Shown here piece by piece: positions 8,547-17,408 of a stretch of DNA of 64,000 nt. This DNA comes from Methanobacteriota archaeon. Its GTDB lineage: Archaea > Halobacteriota > Methanomicrobia > Methanomicrobiales > Methanoculleaceae. The first letter of the stretch is position 1. Every line of letters begins with the position of its first letter. The stretch lies in assembly GCA_023393455.1 (NCBI GenBank), contig JAEWLJ010000013.1, forward strand, positions 1 to 64,000, given 5' to 3'. Position numbers and translations under genes: made by a program. A model generated the notes under the pieces. That model was not told the origin of the DNA, ran no database searches, and saw nothing but the letters and a program-made list of their open reading frames with translations.

Positions 8547-10262
8547 TTACCGCGCCGGGATGATGAGCGAACGCTCGCCGGCGGGCATGAACTCGCGGAT
8601 GGCACCCTTCGCAAACTCGCGACGGGGCTCGGCGAAGTCGAACCTCAGGGACGGGTCGGCGAAGCAGACCTTCACGAGCGGGCTGTAGCAGAACGCGTCG
8701 CTGCGGCCGTAGTGGGCCCCGGCGACGATAGCGGCGTACTCGCCCTGGTGGCCGACGTTCATCGCGTAGTTCGGGTAGTTCGGACCACGGAGTTCGCCCA
8801 TCAGACCACGGTCGGAGACCATGGAGAGGGAGTTCGCGGACCCGCACTGGTCCTGGAGGTCGTAGCCGAAGAAGCCGAGACGCGACCATCCGTCCTTGTG
8901 CAGGAGCATGGAGAGATACCAGGCGTTCAGACCTGCGTTGGAGTTTCCGGTCGTGATAGAGGTCGTCAGACCGGACGCGGCAGCGATGACACCGGCACGC
9001 TGGGAACCGCCGAAGTGGTCCTCCATCATGGTCGGGAACTGCTCGTACTGCTCCATGGCGTTGAGGGTGACCTCGGTTGCCAGGTCGTTGACGATCTCCT
9101 GGGTCGGCTTGACCTTGTCGTTCGGGCTCGGGTTCTTCCAGTCGACCCCGTACTTGTCCTTGGCGTAGTCCATACCGTAGTAGGTGAACTCGTCGAGGAT
9201 GTTGTCGGTGTAGGCCGCGGTCGCGTACTGGGTGAATCCGACACCGCCGGACATGTAGGAGCCGAGCCAGATCTGGTCGTAGAGCATGGTTCCGGCGCCG
9301 ACGACCTCAAGGGCAGCCCTTGCGGGGTCGTTGGGGTACTTCCGGTTCGCCTGGACGATATCGGCGAAGAGACCGAACTTGATGCCACCGGGCTCGTTCG
9401 GACCACGGGCACGCCGGGCGGGCAGGATCGAGCCCATGTTGACGACGCCTGCGTGCTTTGCAGCGTAGGAGAGGTCAGCGACGGCCGCTTCACCGGCGCA
9501 CATGCGGTACGCGGCGATGAAAGACATACCGATCTGCATCGCAGACCACCGGGAGGTCGTTCCACCGTCGCAGGTCCTCGAGACCGCGGTCGGGATGTGA
9601 ATCGCCTGATACATGCTCTTGCCGACTTCGGCCTTGAGTTCCTCGGCCTGCTTTGCGGGGAAGAGCTTCTCGATGTTCAGCAGGAACTGGGGCTCGATGT
9701 CGTCCGCGAGTTCCTGGTCGCCGGTGAAGACCTTGACGTAACAGTCGTCGACGAGGCCGGGGTGGGTCTCGACCATATGTTCCTGGACGACGGCGCCGCC
9801 GGGCATCGCGTGGTTCAGGATGTGGAGGTACTCGTTGATCGTCTCGGGGGTAACTTCCTTACCGAGACGCTTCTGCAGTGTCTGGTGGGCGAGGTCCATC
9901 CCGACGATGACGGTTCTCCTGATGTCATCCCACATCTGCTGCATTGCAGAGTTGTTGACGAAGTGCAGGTCGTCGCCCTCCACGAAGACGCCGGTGCCGG
10001 AGACCTCGTAGGTCATCAGCTGGCGCTGGCCCATCGGGATACCGCCCAGGTGGCAGCGCTCGGGGTCATACATGGAGATACCGCGGTCCATCTCGACGGC
10101 GCGGCTTGCCTTCATGAACTCCATCTTACGGGGGGACTGGCGGACGCCGTTGAAGTTGTAGAACTCAGCGGTCTCGGACTCGACGTCCTGACCCTGGAAC
10201 TTCTCCTTGAGAGCCTTCAGGAAGAGCTTCTGGGATCTTTCAATCTTTGCCATTGTAATCAC
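8547..10262 (-). CDS. mcrA: Methyl-coenzyme M reductase alpha subunit
   Basis: 571 residues, full length for McrA. Family landmarks are present: the [16 protein letters not shown] segment near the F430 site, [17 protein letters not shown] and [13 protein letters not shown]. McrA carries most of the active site that reduces methyl-coenzyme M with coenzyme B to methane and the heterodisulfide, using nickel cofactor F430; the holoenzyme is an (alpha beta gamma)2 hexamer in the cytoplasm. The start overlaps the mcrG stop by 4 bases, indicating translational coupling. It is last in the mcrB-D-G-A order. Confidence 0.98.
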   Translation of the reverse strand: MITMAKIERSQKLFLKALKEKFQGQDVESETAEFYNFNGVRQSPRKMEFMKASRAVEMDRGISMYDPERCHLGGIPMGQRQLMTYEVSGTGVFVEGDDLHFVNNSAMQQMWDDIRRTVIVGMDLAHQTLQKRLGKEVTPETINEYLHILNHAMPGGAVVQEHMVETHPGLVDDCYVKVFTGDQELADDIEPQFLLNIEKLFPAKQAEELKAEVGKSMYQAIHIPTAVSRTCDGGTTSRWSAMQIGMSFIAAYRMCAGEAAVADLSYAAKHAGVVNMGSILPARRARGPNEPGGIKFGLFADIVQANRKYPNDPARAALEVVGAGTMLYDQIWLGSYMSGGVGFTQYATAAYTDNILDEFTYYGMDYAKDKYGVDWKNPSPNDKVKPTQEIVNDLATEVTLNAMEQYEQFPTMMEDHFGGSQRAGVIAAASGLTTSITTGNSNAGLNAWYLSMLLHKDGWSRLGFFGYDLQDQCGSANSLSMVSDRGLMGELRGPNYPNYAMNVGHQGEYAAIVAGAHYGRSDAFCYSPLVKVCFADPSLRFDFAEPRREFAKGAIREFMPAGERSLIIPAR

Positions 10263-11035
10263 TCCTCTTTCGGCATGAAGCCGTATTTCGTTCTCAGCGA
10301 GTGGATCCGCTGGACGTATTCGATGTACTCGGTGTCGTCACGGTACGAGGTTCCTACGAGCGAGTGGTAGATCGTCGTGTGGGCCTTGAGCCACTTCTCG
10401 TCCATGGGCTTGCCAACGGCAACCGCACGGTCGAGGGGCTCGCCGATCTGGTTCTTGACGTACTTGACGATACCATCCTCGCCGAGGACGTTCCTCTGGA
10501 GCATGTCGAACATCATGCCGTCTTCAGCGAGACGGAGCGAGTGACCGTGCACGGTCGCACCGCGGATGCCGACGAGAGCGGGGTCGAACATCTCGGTCTC
10601 GATGAGATCCTTCGCGTATTTCTCGAGGTCACGCTCGCGGCACTCGACGATCTGACGACCGGAGAGCGTACCGGGGTCGATACCGCGGAAGCGGTACATC
10701 TCGGTGTAGGTCCGCTGGTAGGGCTGCGAGGGGGCGTTGAACATCGAGTCCGCGAACTGAATGTAGCGGACGCGGTCGCCGGCCTTCGCACCTTCGGTGG
10801 GCTTGACGAGCTTGCGCATCGGGCAGTTGACTTCCTGCTGCTCGGCGAGCGGGGGGTGAGCCGTCGGGTATGCCGATCCAGGAGCGCGGTGGCCGAGGAT
10901 CAGCACGATGTCCTCATCCGTTACTGAACGAACCTTCTCAAGCTTCTGTTTGGGGTCCATCTGTTTGCGCCGGTTCGCGGCGACAATCGATGTCCCGGGA
11001 CCGTACTGGGGCTTGTATGCCATGTTTCCATTCAC
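10259..11035 (-). CDS. mcrG: Methyl-coenzyme M reductase gamma subunit
   Basis: 258 residues, the usual length for McrG. It opens with [18 protein letters not shown] and contains [16 protein letters not shown] and [17 protein letters not shown], all conserved in gamma subunits. It forms part of the coenzyme F430 and substrate channel of methyl-coenzyme M reductase. It lies 65 bp downstream of mcrD, and its stop overlaps mcrA. The space between mcrD and mcrG is too short for mcrC, which sits here in several other methanogens. Confidence 0.97.
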   Translation of the reverse strand: MNGNMAYKPQYGPGTSIVAANRRKQMDPKQKLEKVRSVTDEDIVLILGHRAPGSAYPTAHPPLAEQQEVNCPMRKLVKPTEGAKAGDRVRYIQFADSMFNAPSQPYQRTYTEMYRFRGIDPGTLSGRQIVECRERDLEKYAKDLIETEMFDPALVGIRGATVHGHSLRLAEDGMMFDMLQRNVLGEDGIVKYVKNQIGEPLDRAVAVGKPMDEKWLKAHTTIYHSLVGTSYRDDTEYIEYVQRIHSLRTKYGFMPKEE

Positions 11036-11099
11036 CTCAAAGTGATTGATATCTTATCCATTTCCTGTCTTGAATGAGTTTCAGCCATATTTCCGTGAT

Positions 11100-11579
11100 T
11101 TATGCGCCACACTGGTCCGTCCGGATGATCACCGGGCTCTCCCCTTTCCGGGGATCCGTGAGACCGATGAGCGAGCTATCGGCGTCCGGCCCATACCTCG
11201 CGTAGTCCACGAGCGTCGGGGTGGTCTTCATGAACTTTCCCACCTGGAGCAGGTAAGGGAACTCCACAAAGAAATCGTCGCAGAGCGACCGGATCTCCTC
11301 GATAACGGAGGCGTCCTCGACCTCCAGGATGACCGTGCCCACCTGGACCCGCAGTGCAATCTCGGCATCGAAGACGCGGATTGCTGTGCGGTCAGAGTGA
11401 GGGTTCGGACTTCCTCGTGCCGGCCCGTAAGGTACGGTCTTCGGCAGGCCGGGGCCGTGGATCATCATCCGGCGGATGCCGGCGATGCCGGCAAGCATAT
11501 TGAGCAGGCGTTCTGCGGTCCGGGGCTTGAGCATCCGTAGAGGCACAATCCGGGCCTGCGGAAATGCGGCGTTCATCAT
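11100..11579 (-). CDS. mcrD: Methyl-coenzyme M reductase operon protein D
   Basis: 159 residues starting at tandem ATG codons 11577-11579/11574-11576. The sequence (PQARIVPLRMLKPRTAERLL, then IHGPGLPKTVPYGPARG) is typical of McrD. McrD is not part of the purified enzyme; it is thought to help assemble Mcr or deliver F430. An open frame continues upstream to 11732 but lies in mcrB and is not coding. It starts 16 bases after the mcrB stop, as expected for an operon. Confidence 0.93.
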   Translation of the reverse strand: MMNAAFPQARIVPLRMLKPRTAERLLNMLAGIAGIRRMMIHGPGLPKTVPYGPARGSPNPHSDRTAIRVFDAEIALRVQVGTVILEVEDASVIEEIRSLCDDFFVEFPYLLQVGKFMKTTPTLVDYARYGPDADSSLIGLTDPRKGESPVIIRTDQCGA

Positions 11580-11595
11580 TCGAATCTCTGCTCGC

Positions 11596-12900
11596 TCAGG
11601 CTCCGTTCGCGATCTGGTCGATCGGCTTGTTGAAGACGTCGATCTTACCGTAGGTCTCAGCGAAGAGCTTGGAGGTGCTCTCGGGCGAGAACATCTGGGT
11701 TCCGGCGTCGAGTGCCGCTGCGGCGACCACACACGGGATAGCCACGCCGTTTGCGTGCCGGGTCACGACGTGGTTGCCGTTGAAGATACCGGGGCCGCCA
11801 CCACCGTAGATCGAGTGGCTGAAGAACGAGAACCCGACGGCGGTACCCATGACACGGCCGTAGTCGGTGCTCGGGAGACCGGTCTCGTGTTCGAGCAGGT
11901 CGTTGAAGTAGAGGAGCGTCGCGGAGACCGCCTGGGCGAACCGTCCGGCACCACAGTTGACGATGGTGGCTGCCATGGTTCCTGCGGCGGCGTAGGCGTT
12001 CCAGAGCATGGGGTCCTTCGTGTCGTAGAACTGGAAGTACCCGCCCTTCTTGCCCGGAGCGATGACCTTGTCCTCGATGGCGCGCTCGACCAGGCTCTGG
12101 ACGACGGTGCCGACGGTTCCGGTCTGGCCGTTCGCCTTGACGAGGTCGTAGACCATGTTGTTCGCGTTCAGGCCCTGGTAGCCGTAGGCGAGCAGCTGGG
12201 CGCGCTCAAACGGTCCGACCGCGGATCCCATCTCGAAGATACCGGCGGTCTCGAGGGTGGATGCGAGTGCTGCACCCTGCAGGGCGTTCCTGCCGGTCAT
12301 CATGACGGTGTGGTTGACGGGAATGTTCCTGAGCGCGTAGCCGATACCCTCGTTGTTCTGGGGGATCGTAAGGATCGACGTGACAAGCGCGCCTTCCATG
12401 TCCTGCGTGTGGGGGTAACTGCCCCAGCAGGCCGCCTTGACGGTGGATGCATTGAAGGCGTCGACGTTGAACTGGTCGACGATCGCGAAGGTGGTCGCGG
12501 CTGCAACCGAGGTGATCGCGGCGTCGTAGGTGGACGCGTTGACCAGGCGCTTCGTCGGGACCTGGACGAGCAGCAGCTTGCCGCCGTTGAACTCCAGGAT
12601 CGCGGTGTCGTCACCCTCGGTGACCTGGATCATCTCCTTGATCTTGGCAACGATTGCGTCCTTGTTCTCCATGATGGGGAGATCGAGTTCTCTTCCCTTG
12701 ATCTTGCCCTTTCCAAGCTTGCCGACCTTGAGCGCATCCTGGATGCCGCCAAGGTTTACGCTGATCGTTCTCTTGGTCAGGTCGATGATCTTACCTGTGG
12801 CCGGGTTAACCAGCGGGCTGATTCTGTCGAGGGTGACGCCGCTCTTGAGCAGCTTCCCGTCATCAGAATAGAGATCGATTGTTTCCGTGTATTTAGCCAT
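11596..12900 (-). CDS. mcrB: Methyl-coenzyme M reductase beta subunit
   Basis: 434 residues, full length for McrB. It includes MAKYTETIDLYSDDGKLL at the start and the GFSFFSHSIYGGGGPGIFNG segment near the C-terminus, which lines the coenzyme B/F430 pocket in the known structures. It is the first gene of the mcrBDGA operon. A ribosome-binding AAGGATGA lies 8-15 bases upstream of the ATG at 12898-12900, and the transcript probably has a leader of about 110 bases. Confidence 0.97.
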   Translation of the reverse strand: MAKYTETIDLYSDDGKLLKSGVTLDRISPLVNPATGKIIDLTKRTISVNLGGIQDALKVGKLGKGKIKGRELDLPIMENKDAIVAKIKEMIQVTEGDDTAILEFNGGKLLLVQVPTKRLVNASTYDAAITSVAAATTFAIVDQFNVDAFNASTVKAACWGSYPHTQDMEGALVTSILTIPQNNEGIGYALRNIPVNHTVMMTGRNALQGAALASTLETAGIFEMGSAVGPFERAQLLAYGYQGLNANNMVYDLVKANGQTGTVGTVVQSLVERAIEDKVIAPGKKGGYFQFYDTKDPMLWNAYAAAGTMAATIVNCGAGRFAQAVSATLLYFNDLLEHETGLPSTDYGRVMGTAVGFSFFSHSIYGGGGPGIFNGNHVVTRHANGVAIPCVVAAAALDAGTQMFSPESTSKLFAETYGKIDVFNKPIDQIANGA

Positions 12901-13030
12901 AGTATTTCATCCTTTTACCCTTGTTCAATACGTTCCGTTCATGCAAGGGATCACGACAGTCGCCTGTTCCGGATCCCTGAAGGCCGCTACTGCACGTCCC
13001 AAAAGGGACTATAAGAGTAGAAGGAGAGTT

Positions 13031-13040
13031 GTTAATAAAA
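13031..13040 (-). promoter_or_regulatory. Probable TATA region of the mcr operon
   Basis: On the minus strand TTTTATTAAC lies about 130 bases upstream of mcrB, in a strongly AT-rich block (13030-13125) that contains several other TATA-like runs. The choice among them is uncertain. Confidence 0.4.
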
Positions 13041-13646
13041 TTTGCGAAACAAGATGCGTTTTTTTGCAAAAAATAATATTAATATCAAATATATTCCTAA
13101 TCTGATATTTTAAAATCGGGATATGATTGATCGAATTATTGAACCCGCTCCTTAAAAAGGATTCCTCAACGCCGCCTATCAGGCGTTATCGCCCGCGAGA
13201 GGTGCTGTAAAGCAGACATATTAAATATTACAGGAAGCAACACTAATAGTAATAATTAAAATTAGTGCTCATCAAAAGTACCCAATTGAACCTGATCATT
13301 AAGGTTGGACATAAAGATATATAATCCTAATCTTCTCCGGGGAGGAATCTCGGAGAATCAGATATACAGACAGTCTTTTCTTAAATATCCATGACAGCAG
13401 TCAGGAGACGAAGGGATGTAGTTATATAATACCTCCGCAGCCCAATCTGCCCCGGACAACGAGAGGGGCATGCTCATCTCCGAACTCTCTACCACCCCCG
13501 TTCTTGCTATCCGCACCGGCGGCCGGCGCCGCCCCACGCTACGACTTTTCTGCAGTAAACCGCGCAACACCCCCGAGTAAAAAATAATTCATTCCAAACA
13601 ACCACATGTAAACTGTGTAATCTTTAGTTGATTACAAATACGGAAT
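13041..13646. other. AT-rich divergent intergenic region between mcr and fwd
   Basis: A roughly 600 bp AT-rich spacer between the two divergent methanogenesis operons. On the + strand there are two further good TATA elements, near 13313-13323 (AAGATATATAATCC) and 13421-13431 (GTTATATAATACC). After the first is a short hairpin (TTCTCCG at about 13335 pairing with CGGAGAA at about 13353). After the second is a GC-rich island with a 36-codon frame, listed separately. A small hairpin AACGCC/GGCGTT lies near 13168-13190. Confidence 0.5.
13470..13580 (+). CDS. Candidate 36-residue small ORF
   Basis: An ATG at 13470-13472 directly after a GAGAGGGG purine stretch opens a 36-codon frame ending in TAA at 13578-13580. 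The peptide is basic in its middle (RTGGRRRPTLRLF). A TATA element at 13421-13431 sits about 40-50 bases upstream, the right distance for a short leader, and the frame coincides with a GC-rich island inside AT-rich DNA. No family is recognised. It could equally be a non-coding RNA or chance. Confidence 0.25.
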   Translation: MLISELSTTPVLAIRTGGRRRPTLRLFCSKPRNTPE

Positions 13647-13656
13647 GGTTAAATAC
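13647..13656 (+). promoter_or_regulatory. Probable TATA box of the fwd operon
   Basis: GGTTAAATAC resembles an archaeal TATA element. A start about 25 bases downstream (near 13677) would give an fwd leader of about 220 bases that includes the whole GC-rich structured segment. Confidence 0.5.
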
Positions 13657-13685
13657 AAAACATTACAAGTTATGACAAAACGATC

Positions 13686-13871
13686 CGCCCGGCGCTCCGT
13701 CCGGGTGTTTCGTTTTCCCGGGCGAGCAGGATCCCACCATATCGCAAGGCCCTGTTTGCCGGGTATGGAGAATCCCGGCAGATCCTCCAAAATCGGGGTA
13801 CCCGATAATGGGCATTGCCTGGGTTACCGCACCCCATCTGGCCGGCCCCCCGAGAACCGGGGGGTCGGCCA
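13686..13871 (+). promoter_or_regulatory. Structured 5' leader of the fwd operon (candidate cis-regulatory RNA)
   Basis: Between the TATA box and fwdD lie several nested inverted repeats. CCCGG 13688-13692 can pair with 13701-13705, or, as the exclusive alternative, CGCCCGG 13686-13692 with CCGGGCG 13718-13724. AGGATC 13728-13733 pairs with GATCCT 13781-13786 and encloses TGCCGGG 13757-13763 paired with CCCGGCA 13774-13780. ATCGGG 13792-13797 pairs with CCCGAT 13801-13806. A 13-bp stem joins 13839-13851 to 13859-13871 with a 7-base loop, ending 24 bases before the fwdD ATG. The switchable stem and the stable hairpin before the start site look regulatory. No known riboswitch class is recognised. 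Confidence 0.5.
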
Positions 13872-13895
13872 TTCCAACTACATCGAGGCATAACC

Positions 13896-14309
13896 ATGGC
13901 GAACGAAATTTCATTGAACATGATCACTCAGCGCTCCATCGAAGAAGGCGTTGCGATGGAAAAGGGCAAAACGACCCCGGACTACTTCGAGGCCTGCTCG
14001 ATCATCGAGATGCACGACAACGACGTCAGGACGCTCGAGCTGGTTCCGAACCAACTGGTAAAGGTGACAAGTGAATGCGGAACCGTGATCGTCAAGGTCG
14101 TCAAAGGACGTCAGTCGCTCTATCCCGGCCTTGCATTCATCCCGCAGGGTGTCTGGGCGAACCAGATCGTTCCCCCGAGAACCCAGGCGACCGGGGAGCC
14201 CCAGTACAGCGGTTTCCCCGTGACGGTCGAACCGGCGAACGGTGAAAGGCGCAAGAGCGCGCTCGAACTCGTTCAGGGGGCCGTCGGTATGTGGAGAGGT
14301 GATCAATAA
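13896..14309 (+). CDS. fwdD: Formylmethanofuran dehydrogenase subunit D
   Basis: 137 residues from the ATG at 13896 (MANEISLNMITQRSIEEG). It is a molybdopterin-dinucleotide-binding beta-barrel subunit (segments NDVRTLELVPNQLVKVTSE and LAFIPQGVWANQIVPP), which completes the pterin pocket of subunit B. The complex reduces CO2 with reduced ferredoxin to formyl-methanofuran, the first step of methanogenesis. Whether the metal is tungsten or molybdenum cannot be read from this sequence. An open frame extends to 13815 through the hairpin region but is unlike the family. Its stop overlaps the fwdB start by one base. Confidence 0.95.
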   Translation: MANEISLNMITQRSIEEGVAMEKGKTTPDYFEACSIIEMHDNDVRTLELVPNQLVKVTSECGTVIVKVVKGRQSLYPGLAFIPQGVWANQIVPPRTQATGEPQYSGFPVTVEPANGERRKSALELVQGAVGMWRGDQ

Positions 14310-15679
14310 TGCCAAAGAAAGTTGAGAACGTCGGATGCCCATACTGCGGCGTCTGCTGCGACGACCTTGTCGTGACCGTATCGGACGACGGAAAGAAGAT
14401 CCTCGAGGTGGAGAACGCTTGCGCTATCGGCAACCAGATCTTCCACCATGCAACAACCGAAGGGAGGATTCAGTTACCCCGCCTCCGCCAGCCGGACGGC
14501 ACCTATAAGGATATCTCCTACGACGAGGCGATCGATTACGCGGCGAAAGTCCTCTACGACGCGAAGAAACCCCTGATCTACGGGTTTGGGTCGACCAACT
14601 GCGAGGGCATGGCCGCCGCGGCCAAGGTTGCCGAGAGGGCGGGAGCCGTCCTCGACAACTGTGCGTCCATCTGCCACGGGTCCTCGTTCCTTGCGATATT
14701 CGACAACGGATACCCGAGCTGCACCCTCGGTGAGGTCAAGAACCGGGCGGACGTCATCGTCTACTGGGGCGCAAACCCGGCACACGCCCACCCGCGGCAC
14801 ATGTCCCGTTACTCGATCTTCCCCCGCGGCTTCTTCACCGGCAAGGGCCACAAGAGCCGCAAGATCGTCGTCATCGATCCGAGGCACACCGACACTGCCC
14901 AGGTGGCGGACATCTACCTGCAGGTGAAGCAGGGGCACGACTACGACCTCTTCAACGCGTTCCGCACCGCCATCCGCGGCCACGAGATCCCCGCCGAGGT
15001 TGCCGGGATCAAGCGGGAACAGATCCTTGAAGTCGTCGATATCATGAAGAAGGCCCGGTTCGGCACCGTCTTCTACGGGATGGGGCTCTGCCACTCCGAC
15101 GGCCGGAACCACAACGTAGACATCGCCATCAGCATGACCCGCGACTTGAACGACTTCACCAAGTGGACGATCATGGCTATGCGGGGCCACTACAACATCA
15201 CCGGGCCGGGCGCGGTCTGGTCATGGCAGTTCGGCTACCCCTACTGTCTCGACCTGACGAAGAAGGACATCGCCTACATGAACCCCGGCGAGACGAGTTC
15301 CATCGATCTCGCGATGCGGGACGAGGTGGATGCCTTCATCAACATAGGGACGGACGCCGGCGCGCACTTCCCGATCGAGGCGGTCAAGCACCTCAGGAAG
15401 CACCCCTGGATCACCATCGACCCGAACATCTGCATGGCGAGCGAGATCTCCGATCTCCATATCCCGGTAGGGATCGTCGGGGTCGAGGTTCCGGGCATCG
15501 TCTACCGGATGGACAACGTTCCGATCCAGTACCGCAAGGTCATCGATCCGCCAGAGGGCGTCCTCAACGACGAGGAGGTCTTCGAGCGGATCTTCAAGCG
15601 GCTCGGGGAACTGGAAGCGGAAGAGGCTGCGAAGGGGCCTGCGAAGGCCGTCACACAGGGTATCCGCGCGGAGGAGTGA
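14309..15679 (+). CDS. fwdB: Formylmethanofuran dehydrogenase subunit B
   Basis: 456 residues, catalytic subunit of the formate-dehydrogenase-like module. An N-terminal cluster motif CPYCGVCC (residues 10-17) binds a 4Fe-4S cluster. The metal-ligand position is Cys122 in NCASICHGSS, encoded by TGC, so this is the cysteine and not the selenocysteine form. The subunit reduces CO2 to formate at the metal-bis-pterin centre; formate then passes to FwdA. It is translated from an ATG overlapping the fwdD stop. Confidence 0.96.
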   Translation: MPKKVENVGCPYCGVCCDDLVVTVSDDGKKILEVENACAIGNQIFHHATTEGRIQLPRLRQPDGTYKDISYDEAIDYAAKVLYDAKKPLIYGFGSTNCEGMAAAAKVAERAGAVLDNCASICHGSSFLAIFDNGYPSCTLGEVKNRADVIVYWGANPAHAHPRHMSRYSIFPRGFFTGKGHKSRKIVVIDPRHTDTAQVADIYLQVKQGHDYDLFNAFRTAIRGHEIPAEVAGIKREQILEVVDIMKKARFGTVFYGMGLCHSDGRNHNVDIAISMTRDLNDFTKWTIMAMRGHYNITGPGAVWSWQFGYPYCLDLTKKDIAYMNPGETSSIDLAMRDEVDAFINIGTDAGAHFPIEAVKHLRKHPWITIDPNICMASEISDLHIPVGIVGVEVPGIVYRMDNVPIQYRKVIDPPEGVLNDEEVFERIFKRLGELEAEEAAKGPAKAVTQGIRAEE

Positions 15680-15682
15680 AGC

Positions 15683-17395
15683 ATGGGAGAACTACTGATC
15701 AAGAACGGGTTTGTCTTTGACCCTCTTCAGGGGATCAAGGGCGACCGCATGGATATCGGAGTCAAGGACGGAAAGATCGTCGAGGTGGGCACCCTCAGCG
15801 CCCCAAAGACGATCGACGCTGCGGGCATGGCCGTGATGGCGGGCGGCGTTGACGTCCACTCCCACGTGGTCGGGCCGAAGGTGAACGTCGGCCGGCTCTT
15901 CCGGCCGGAGGATAAGCTCTTCAAGAGCCCCCACAAATCCCCTACGTGCAGCCGCATGGAGATGGGCTCCTCGGTCCCCTCCACGTTCAAGACGGGCTAC
16001 GACTACGCCCGGATGGGCTACGTCTTCGTCAACGAGGCGGCGATGCCCCCGCTCCACTCCCCGCACGTCCACGAGGAGATACGGGATACCCCGATCATCG
16101 ACAACGCCGCGATGCCGGTCTTCGGGAACAACTGGTTCACGCTCGAGTATCTCAAGAACCACGAGATCGAGAACAACGCCGCATACACCGCCTGGCTTCT
16201 CCGGGCGACCCGCGGGTTCGGCATCAAGGTCGTCAACCCCGGCGGATCCGAAGCCTGGGGATGGGGGCTGAACTGTGTCAACATCAACGACCCGGTCCCC
16301 TACTTCGACATCACCCCGGCAGAGATCGTGAAAGGCCTCATCGAGACGAACGAGCACCTCGGCCTCCCGCACTCGGTGCACCTGCACTGCAACAACCTGG
16401 GCAACCCCGGCAACTACACCGACACGCTCGATTCAATCAGACTCGCCGAGGGCTACACCCCGAAGAACAACTTCGGCCGCGAGCAGGTGCTGCACCTCAC
16501 GCACCTGCAGTTCCACTCCTACGGCGGCGACTCCTGGGGGAACTTCGAGTCCCGGGCAAAAGACGTGATGGACTACGTCAACGCCCACGACAACATCACC
16601 GTCGATATGGGCCAGGTGACCCTCGACGAGACCACCACGATGACCGCCGACGGGCCGTTCGAGCACCACCTCTGCTCCCTCAACCACCTGAAGTGGGCGA
16701 ACACCGACGTGGAACTCGAGACCGCCGCGGGCGTCGTCCCCTACATCTACAGCCCGAACGTCAAGGTCTGCACCATCCAGTGGGCTGTCGGCCTGGAACT
16801 GGCCCTCTTCTCGAAGGACATGATGCGGACGTTCATCACCACCGACCACCCGAACGCCGGGCCGTTCACTCGCTACCCGCAGGTCATCGCCTGGCTGATG
16901 AGCAGGGCCGCACGTGACGAGACGATGAAGACGTTCAAATGGCTTGACCGGACGATCGACGCCACCTCCATCGACAGTATCGACCGTGAGCTCACGCTCT
17001 ACGAGATCGCGCAGATGACCCGTGCAGGGCCGGCAAAGGCGCTCGGCATCAGCAACACCTACGGCGGCCTCGCCCCCGGCATGGATGCCGATATTGCTAT
17101 ATACGGCCTCAACCCGGAGAACATGCCCTCCGACCCGGCAGCGATCGAGAAAGCCTTCGCCCGGTGCGCCTGGCTCGTCAAGGACGGCGTCACGACCATC
17201 CGTGACGGTGAGATCGTCGCGGAGCCCTCGAAGCGGACGGTCTGGGTCGACGTGAAGGTCCCGGAGAACGCGCAGGTGCAGAGAGACATCTACGAGCACT
17301 TCCTCCGGCACTACAGTGTGAAACTTGACAACTACTCGCTCTTTGAGGAACACCTCCACAACCCGCGGGTGATCGAGGTCAATACAACAGAATGA
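15683..17395 (+). CDS. fwdA: Formylmethanofuran dehydrogenase subunit A
   Basis: 570 residues, an amidohydrolase-fold subunit. It begins MGELLIKNGFVFDPLQGI, with the zinc-binding HSHVVG motif at about residues 59-64, later histidines in HLHCNN and HLTHLQFHS, and the catalytic Asp region TTDHPNAGPFTRYP. In the complex it condenses formate with methanofuran at a dinuclear metal centre, reached by an internal tunnel from FwdB. It lies 3 bases after fwdB and 13 before fwdC. Confidence 0.96.
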   Translation: MGELLIKNGFVFDPLQGIKGDRMDIGVKDGKIVEVGTLSAPKTIDAAGMAVMAGGVDVHSHVVGPKVNVGRLFRPEDKLFKSPHKSPTCSRMEMGSSVPSTFKTGYDYARMGYVFVNEAAMPPLHSPHVHEEIRDTPIIDNAAMPVFGNNWFTLEYLKNHEIENNAAYTAWLLRATRGFGIKVVNPGGSEAWGWGLNCVNINDPVPYFDITPAEIVKGLIETNEHLGLPHSVHLHCNNLGNPGNYTDTLDSIRLAEGYTPKNNFGREQVLHLTHLQFHSYGGDSWGNFESRAKDVMDYVNAHDNITVDMGQVTLDETTTMTADGPFEHHLCSLNHLKWANTDVELETAAGVVPYIYSPNVKVCTIQWAVGLELALFSKDMMRTFITTDHPNAGPFTRYPQVIAWLMSRAARDETMKTFKWLDRTIDATSIDSIDRELTLYEIAQMTRAGPAKALGISNTYGGLAPGMDADIAIYGLNPENMPSDPAAIEKAFARCAWLVKDGVTTIRDGEIVAEPSKRTVWVDVKVPENAQVQRDIYEHFLRHYSVKLDNYSLFEEHLHNPRVIEVNTTE

Positions 17396-17408
17396 GGCGA
17401 TAAGAAGC

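Noticed and set aside
13358..13570. 70-residue minus-strand frame
   Set aside because: Composition is not protein-like, no ribosome-binding site, and TATA elements in the area face the other strand.
13686..13895. SECIS element or selenocysteine involvement for fwd
   Set aside because: FwdB has an ordinary TGC cysteine at the metal-ligand position, so no selenocysteine is needed, and the leader does not match an archaeal SECIS.
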